From an uncultured Verrucomicrobiota bacterium (GTDB lineage Bacteria; Verrucomicrobiota; Verrucomicrobiia; Limisphaerales; CAIYYI01): a stretch of DNA of 46,538 nucleotides. Below the pieces are notes generated by a model that saw only the letters and a list, made by a program, of their open reading frames with translations, was not told where the DNA came from and did not search any database. Each line of letters starts with the position of its first letter. Positions within the stretch are counted from its first letter, which is position 1. A program made the translations under genes and the position numbers. Positions 1 to 9,000 of this stretch are shown here, one piece after another. The stretch is taken from NCBI GenBank assembly GCA_903930345.1, contig CAIYYI010000435.1:1-46538 (forward strand). The letters run 5' to 3'.

Positions 1-2
1 CC

Positions 3-3000
3 AATGCGCGGGCGGTGCAGATGCGTTTCAACAACGTCAATCTGGCACAGACGGCCTCCTCCATGTGGGGGCTTTACTCTCATAACGAGGAGCTGGGTGG
101 CGATTTTGCCCAGGCTCATTTCCCGGAGGATCCGAACGGCAATGTTTATCGCGGGGTGCGTCCGGATGGCGGCCAGGGCTATGCCAATTTCTCCGGCACC
201 AATTACTTCCGGGATATTTACCTGAAAATGAACAATGGGTCGGCGGATGATTTTTCGGACCTTTTCGAGCTGATCCAGGTTTTGAATAACACCCCCGACG
301 CCCGGTACACGGCTGAGGTCTCGCGGGTGCTGGATGTCGATATGGCGATGCTCTATTTCGCGGTGAATGCCATTGCCGACAACAATGAGACCAGCTTGAG
401 CAACGGCAGCGGAGATGACTTTGCCCTCTACCGTGGCAACAAGGATCGCCGCATCAAACTCATGAGCTATGATGTTGACAGCCTGTTCGGCTTTCAGAAC
501 AGCAGTGCCACCGCCTCCATCTGGAGGGCGATCAACTCTCCGGCCGGCACCACGACCATCAACCGGTTCCTGACCTGGCCGGACTTTGCTCCCAAGTACT
601 ACGCAACCCTCAAGCGTTTGTGCGAAACCACGTTTTCTTCAGATCAATTCAATCCGCTGGTCGATCAGTACCTGGGCAGTTGGATCGACGCCAGTCGCAT
701 TATCCAGCTCAAGGGTTATATGACCAACCGCATCGTGTCGATCATGTCACAGATTCCTCAGCGTTTGACTGCGGTCAGTCCGTTGGCAGCTCAAAACGGC
801 TTCCCTCGGTCCACGGTGGCATCCACTTCGTTGACTGGCGTGGGCAATGTCATTCGCACTCACGCAGTGCGCGTGAATGGGGTCTCTGCCACCTGGACCG
901 CCTGGCAGGGCACCTGGTCCGCGAACAATCTGACCCTCAATCCCGGACTCAACCGCTTGTTGGTTGAGGCGCTGGATGAGATGGGGCGGGTGTTCGAGTC
1001 CACCACCGTCGATGTCTGGTATGACACGGGGACCACCACCCCTATTACCTCCAGCATCACTGCGGATGCCACGTGGACAGCGTCCGGAGGCCCGTACTTG
1101 GTCAGCGGGGAAATTTATGTCCAGGGCGGGGCCACCCTGACCATTGCGCCCGGGACGACGGTGTATTTTAATGCTGGGGCCCGGCTGTCGGTCGGTGGTC
1201 GTTTGTTGGCCAATGGTACAGCCTCCCAGCGCATCCGGTTCACCCGTCCGCCCGCTGCCGCCGCCACGGACAGTTGGAATGGGTTGAACTTTCAGGAAAC
1301 CGGGGTCGATGTCAGTCGCCTTTCGTATGTGGACATTGATTACACGGGGGCTGGCACCCCGGACAAGGCCATTTATGTTTTTGAATCCACCCTGCTCGCG
1401 GATCACCTCACTTTTTCGGGCACGACTCATGGCTTGATCGAGTTGGAAAATGGCTCCCTCCATGTTCGCGATTCGGTGTTTCCGAACATCATTGGTAAAG
1501 AGCATATTCATGGCCGGGTTCTGCCAGCCAACGGATTTCTGATCATTGAGAACAATCTTTTTGGTTCCACCACAGGGCTTAATGACATCATTGACTTCAC
1601 CGGTGGCCAGCGCCCCGGCGCCATCATGCAGGTCATCAGCAACGTGTTCACGGCGGCGGCGGATGATGTTCTGGATCTGGATGGCACGGATGCCCACATC
1701 GAGGGCAATGTCTTTATGAATGTCCGGCGCGCCAACGGTTCAACCGTGGATACCTCCAGCGCGATTTCCGGCGGCAAGGACGGCACCCTGACCTCGCGCA
1801 TAACCATCGTGCGCAATCTTTTCTACAATTGTGATCATGCCATTCTGGCCAAGGAGGGCAATTACTACGAGATCGTCAACAACACCATGCTGCAGATGAA
1901 CGAGTCAGCCATCAATTTCGATGAACCGGGACGCCGGGGTGAGGGGGTAACCCCCGGACTGGGCGCTTATGTGGCTGGCAATATCATTTGGAACACCTCC
2001 ACCAACTTTGAGAATGTGTACGTCAACCACCCGACGTTTGGCACTACCCAAATCACGTTCACGAACAACCTCACCTCGGCCAGCGATTGGGCCAGCAACC
2101 AGGTGGGCAACATCCGGGTTAATCCGATGCTCAACAGCTATGGTCCATTCACCTCCGCTGAGGAGGCGCGGGCGGGTTTCGCATTGCGGGCGGGTTCGCC
2201 GGCGGTGGCGACTGGTCCCAATGGCCTGGACCGCGGTGGATTGGTGGCAGGCGGGGCTTCCATCACCGGAGAGCCACCCCCGGCCACGGCCCAGAACCAT
2301 GCCCGGTTGACCGTCGGTGGTCCTGGCATGACCCATTATCGATACCGCGTGAACAACAGTGCCTGGTCGGCGCAGGAGTTCTCCGTGGCTGACCCGCTGG
2401 TGCTCACGAATCTGGCGTCGGGTTCCTACGGGGTGGCCGTCATCGGCAAGAACTCCGCCGGAGTATGGCAGGCTGAGACCAATGCCACCCTTTCCCAAAC
2501 CTGGACCGTAGGTGGCATTCCCGCCCGGGTCCAGTTGAGCGAGATTCTGGCCCGCAACGCTAGCGCGGTGTCAGTGGCCGGAAAGTATCCCGACCTGATT
2601 GAATTGTTCAACCCGGGCACGGACATGGTTTCCTTGCAGGGAATGAGCCTGACAGACGATCCTTCGAAACCTCGCAAGTACGTGTTTCGCGAGGGTCTCA
2701 AAATCAATGCCGGCCAGTATCTGACCTTGGTGGCGGACAACGGGGATTCCATCACCGATATTTACGTGCGTTTCCGTCTGGATGACTCCGGCGACGCCCT
2801 TTATCTCTATGATCAAAACACCAACCTGATCGATTCGGTGGTGTTCGGCCTGCAATTGCCTGATTATTCCCTCAGCCGGGCTGAGAATGGCACGTGGGCA
2901 CTGTCCCGTCCCACTTTTGGCACGGCCAACCAGGTGGTCGGGGTGGGGGATCCCGGCCGGCTGAAAATCAATGAATGGCTGGCCTCGGCGGAACGGTTGT

Positions 3001-6000
3001 TCGTCAGCGATTTTGTGGAGCTTTTCAACCCTGATTCGGTGCCCGTGGATATCAGCGGCTGTTTCCTCACCGATAATGTGATCGGGAATCCGACGCGGAA
3101 TCCATTGCCGCCTTGCAGTTATATGGCCCCCAATGGGCATCTGGCCCTTTACGCGGACGGAGCGCCGGAGTTGGGAGCGGACCACCTCAATTTCAAGCTG
3201 GGATATGATTTGGGCGGCATTGGCCTGATGACGCCTGCATTGGAGTTGATTGATGAGGTCATGTACGCAGTTCAATTCCGTGATGTCTCCCAGGGGCGCA
3301 GCCCGGATGGGAGCCCCAATCTGATGTTTTTTGACCGGCCCACACCGGGAGCACCCAACCAGGCCCAGACCGTGGTGATCACTCCCTTGCTCTCCACCCT
3401 GGTCCCCTTCAACCAGACCTGGAAATACCAGATCAGCGGCACCGATTTGGGGACGGCCTGGTCGGCCACCAATTACGTGGATGCCTCCTGGCAAACTGGT
3501 GCAGGCATCTTCTATTTCAGCTCCAACAACACCACGCCAGCGTTGCCGGTGGGCACGACGATCACCTTTACGCGTCCCGTGCCCCAAAACACTTTCTATT
3601 TCCGCACCACGTTTAACTTCTCAGGCGATCCGGCCACGACCACATTGGCTTTGAGCCATTACATTGATGATGGATGTGTGGTCTATGTCAACGGCGTGGA
3701 GTACTTCCGGTTTAACCTCGGCGCGGGTACGAATGTGATTTATTCCACCCGTGCCACCAGTGCCAGCGGTGACGGGGTCATCACGGGCCCGGTTTCGCTT
3801 TCGGTAACCAATCTCCGGCAGGGCGTGAACCATCTGGCGGTGGAAGTGCATCAAACCAGCGCCAACAGCAGTGACATGGCGTTTGGGCTGGCGCTCGACG
3901 CGCAACGCTTTGTCACCAACTTCCTCAGTGTGCCCGTGATGATCAGCGAGGTGCTGGCCCGCAATCAAACCCATACGAATGCCAATGGCAAACCCATTGA
4001 CTGGGTGGAGCTATTCAATCCTTCGACCAACGTGGTGGATCTCTCCGGCATGAGCATCACGGATGAAACCGGGCTTCCCCGCAAATGGGTTTTCCCCTCC
4101 GGCGCCACCATTGTCCCCGGTGGATATTACGTGGTTGATTTTGATGATTCCTCGCCCTATTCCCCGGTAAACGCCGGGTACGAGATCAGCGGCGATGGCG
4201 GGGCGCTGTATTTGTTCCACCGCCCGGATGAGGGTGGCGGGTTGTTGGACAGCATCACTTACGGCTTGCAGGCTGGCGATCTCTCGGTTGGCAAGGTGTC
4301 CGGGGTTTGGCGCCTGTGCCAGCCCACCCGGTCCGGTGCGAATCAGCCGGTTGCTCTGGGGAGTCCCGGCTTGCTGCGCATCAATGAATGGATGCCGGCC
4401 CCTGACTCCGGCGATGACTGGTTTGAGTTGCATAATCCGGGGAGTTTCCCGGTGGAGATCAGCGGCCTGTATTTGACCGACAACTTGAATGACCCGTATA
4501 AGAACCGCATTCCCGCGCTTTCCTTCATTGGTTCCGGGCCCAATGGTTACGCTCTTTTCCAGGCGGATAGCGCCCCCAGCAAGGGGGCCAACCATGTCAA
4601 TTTCAAGTTGAGCAATGTGGCGGAGGCCATCGCGCTGTTTGGGGCCAACACCGTTGTGCCACAAGTCATTGATTACATCATCTACACCGTCACCAGCCTT
4701 GGCATATCCCAGGGGCGTTTGCCGGATGGTTCCACCAATATGGTGACGTTCAGCCAGACGGCCTCACCGGGGGATCCCAACTATTGGATGCTATCCACAA
4801 TCGTGATTAACGAGGTGCTGACGCATACGGACAGTCCGCTGGAGGACGCCATTGAACTGCGGAATCTGACCAGCGGGGACATTTCGATCGGGGGCTGGTA
4901 TCTCAGCAATTCGCGTCGGGATCTCAAGCGGTATCTCATACCGGCGGGAACCATTCTGCCTGCCAATGGCTACCTGACTTTTTACGAATACCAATTCAAT
5001 TCATCCGCCGGTGGTGGCACGCCCTTCACTTTGAACGCCGCCCAGGGCGACCAGGTCTTTTTATCCGCTGCGGATGGGATGGGCAATGTGATTGGCTATC
5101 GCGCCCAGGCCGAATTTGGCCCCGCTGCCAATGGGATCTCAATTGGCTACTTTGAAACCAGCACCGGCAGCGACCTGGCGGCGATGTCCCGGCGCACCTT
5201 TGGCCAGGATGCTCCCGCTTCACTCGCCCAGTTTCGCATGGGACGCGGCGCCCCCAACAGCTATCCGCAGGTGGGGCCGCTGGTGGTCAGCGAGATCATG
5301 TATCATCCGCCGGATATCGGCACCAACGATGACACCCTCCATGAATTCATTGAGCTTCACAATGTTTCCACCAGCGCGGTGCCGCTTTATGACCCCGCGC
5401 ATCCGACCAATTCCTGGCGGCTGCGTGATGCGGTGACCTATGTCTTTCCGCCTGGTTTCACGATGGCACCGCAGGAATATGTGCTGGTGGTGTCCTTTGA
5501 TCCCGCCGTCAATCTGGTTGAACTCGCTGATTTCAAGGAGCGTTATGGCGTGCCTGCAAACGTGGTCATTCTGGGACCCTTCGAGGGCAAGCTGGACAAC
5601 AATGGGGAGCCGGTGGAGCTGGTGCGACCCGATGCCCCACAAATGCCGCCGCATCCCGATGCGGGGTTGGTGCCGGAGTTGAAAGTGGACAAGGTTAAAT
5701 ATCATGATTCCGCACCCTGGCCGGTATTGGCTGATGGCAACACCAATGGGATCGGCCTTTCCTTGCAGCGCAGCGGGCTGACCAACTATGGAAACGACGC
5801 GGTCAACTGGGTGGCCGCCGAGCCGAGTGCTGGCCGACCCAATTCGCCTGCGGTCCTCGCAGCCCCCGTGGTGGTGACCCAACCCCAAAGCATCGGCGTG
5901 TTGGCGGGGAGCAACGTGACGTTCCAGGTTGCCGTGACCGGGGCGGCTCCGCTTGGCTATTTTTGGAAATTCAATGGGGCGATACTTCCGGGTGAAACCA

Positions 6001-9000
6001 ACAGTACGCTGGTGGTGGGCAATGCCCAGTCCCGCAATTCCGGCCGGTATTCCGTGGTTGCTTTCAACCCGGCGGCCGCAAACACCAGCAGCGAGGCCCA
6101 ACTGGTGGTTTCCACGCCGCCACAGATTGCCGATCAACCACAGGATCAGATGGTCGTTGCGGGGCGTGATGCGTCTTTCGTGGTCACTGCCGGCGGCAGT
6201 GCGTTGAGTTATCAGTGGCGGTTCAATGGTCAACCGCTGCTGTTTGGCACCAATTCACTGCTGGTGCTCACCAATGTGCAGACGGTGCAGGAGGGTCTTT
6301 ACGATGTGCTCGTCACCAACCTGTTGGGTGTTGTGTACAGTCGCACGGCCGCGTTGTTGGTCATCACGCCGCCCATGCTGGTTTCAAACCCGCACCCGGT
6401 GGATGTGCTGATCGGGAGCAATGCCCATTTTGCCGTCGGTGTGGATGGCCGGGGATTGAGTTACCAGTGGTTTTTCAACGGCGGCGCACTTCCGGATCAA
6501 AACAGTGCCACGCTGGATATTTTGGATGTGCAGGCTGGTGATGCGGGCCCATATCAGGTGATCGTGAGCAACTTGGCCGGATCCGTCACCAGCCTGGTCG
6601 CAACCCTGAGTGTCATTGTCCCTCCCCTGGTTGACTTGGCGGTGTCTCCCGGTGTGGTGACGGAAGGTGGTGCTTCATCCCCCTCCGTCTCCTTCACCCG
6701 TTCAGCAGGCAGCACGGGGAACACGCAGCCCCTGACGGTTTATCTCTCCATTGCCGGTTCGGCGGTCAGCGGAGTTGATTATGCCGCTTTGCCGGCGTTC
6801 GTCACCATTCCTGCGGGTGTCTCCAGCACCAACCTGCTCGTGCCCCTCCTCAACGATGCCACTCCTGAAGGGGATGAGACTCTGACCATCAGCCTGCTGG
6901 AAGCTGTGAGCTACCGCCCGGGCGCCACCGCCATGGCGCGAATCACGATTCTGGACGACGACAACCAACGGCCGGTGATCACTTTCATGACTCCCACCAA
7001 TTCGCAGTTCTTTGCCTTCACGCCCACCAACATCCTGGTGAGTGCGTCGGCATCGGATACGGACGGCAGCATCGCCCTGGTCCAGTTTTATGATGACACC
7101 AATTTCATCGGCCAGGCAGTGAGCGTGCCTTACCAGGTGTTGCTGACCAATGCTACCTATGGGACCAACTGGCTTTATGCCCAGGCGCGGGACAATCTGG
7201 GTGCCGTTGTCAATGCCACCCCGATTGCCATCGTGGTAAACCATCGGCCTGAAGTGCGCATTGTGAATCCGCTCCCTAACCAGACGTTTGCCTCAACCCT
7301 TGCCGTGGCGGTGGATGCCAGTGCCAGCGACCTGGATGGTTCTATCACCACGGTTTGGCTCTACGATCAAACCAACCTGATGGCCGTTTTTCTGTCGCCG
7401 CCGTACTCCACAACCTTGACAAACCTCGGTGCGGGATCTCACCAATTACTGGTGGTGGCGCAGGATGACCATGGCATGATCTCCACTTCCGCCCCGGTCA
7501 ACATCACGGTGAATCTGCCGGGCTTTTTTGATAATTTTGAACCCGACTACAATCGCAACCTCTGGACTTTTGGCGATACTGCCGCCGGGGCAGTGGAAGC
7601 CAGTGATTATGGCGGCTATGTTTCCCCATCGCATTCCCTGTGGTTCGGCGGCAATGGAACCCGCTCAGCGGCGACCACCAACCTGAACACCCTTCAGGGT
7701 GGCCTGCTATCGTTCTACATTCGGTTGGCCTATGGCACCTACTTAAGCACTTGGGAGTCCACCGATTCCGGCCAGGGTGTCGTGCTGGAGTATTCTATCA
7801 ATGGCGGCACGAGTTGGACCCAGATCCAGGCATACGATTACGGTTTTGCGGCCGGCGATTGGAGCTATCAGGAAATGGCCATCCCCACCATCGCGCAAAC
7901 CACCAATTCGATTTTCCGCTGGCGCCAGGTCGGACATGACGGCACGGGCTGTGACCACTGGGCGATTGATGATGTGCAGATTGTGGTGGGCCCCGTGCCA
8001 CCGCGCATTGTGGTTGCCCCGGCTGATCAATCGATCCTGGTGGGAGCGGCGGTCAGCTTTTCTGTTACCGCCAGCGGTTCCGCTCCGCTTACCTACCAAT
8101 GGCGCTTCAACGGTTCGAATATCCTGGGAGCCACTTCCTCCGCGTACTCCATCACGAGCGCTGCCTCCAACCACATCGGTGTTTACAGTGTGGTGGTTTC
8201 CAATGCCGTGGGCAGTGCCACCAGCCGGGATGCCTCGCTCAACCTGGTCACGGAGTTGACGCTGGGGGTGGCCTTGGATGCGGACAACCTGGTGTGGGCG
8301 ACCTCTGGCAACGGCTTGTGGATACCGCAAACCACCAACACCTGCAACGGCATCGCGGCTCAAAGCGGTGTGATCGGGCATAACCAGAATTCCCTTCTTA
8401 GCACGGTGGTGTCGGGCCCGGGCACCCTGTCCTTCTGGTGGCGTGTTTCCTCCGAATCGTGCTGTGATTACCTTGAATTCGCCATCGATAATGTGGTGCA
8501 GGCCAGCATTGCCGGCGATCAGAAATGGTCGCAGCGTTCCTATCGGATCGAGACGGGCAATAAAACCATTTCCTGGAATTACCGCAAAGACGGCAGTGTG
8601 GTCACCGGTTCCGACCGCGCCTGGCTCGATCTGGTCAGTTTTGTGCCCGATGGTCCCACCCCGCCAACCATCTCCCAACAACCCACCAACGCGATCGTTT
8701 TGCTGGGTGGCTCAGCCATCTTCAACGTGGGCGTCAACGGCACCATGCCCTTCAGTTACCAGTGGCTGCGCAACGGCACCAATGCGGTGGGAATCAGCGC
8801 TTCCACACTGACCATCAACAACGTGGCCAGCAACCACCTGGGTGTTTACACGGTGGTGATCACCAACGCTTACGGCAGCGTGACCAGTGCGCCTGTCAGC
8901 CTCACCATTGGCTCTCCACTGCAACTGCTCCAGGCTCCGGTCTCTCAAACGGTGATGTCAGGCGCCAATGTGACCTTTGAAGTGTTGGTCAGCGGTTCCC

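Noticed and set aside
747-1697. Open frame of 316 codons on the minus strand inside the giant gene
   Set aside because: No recognisable domain or ribosome site, and it lies within a clearly coding frame on the other strand.
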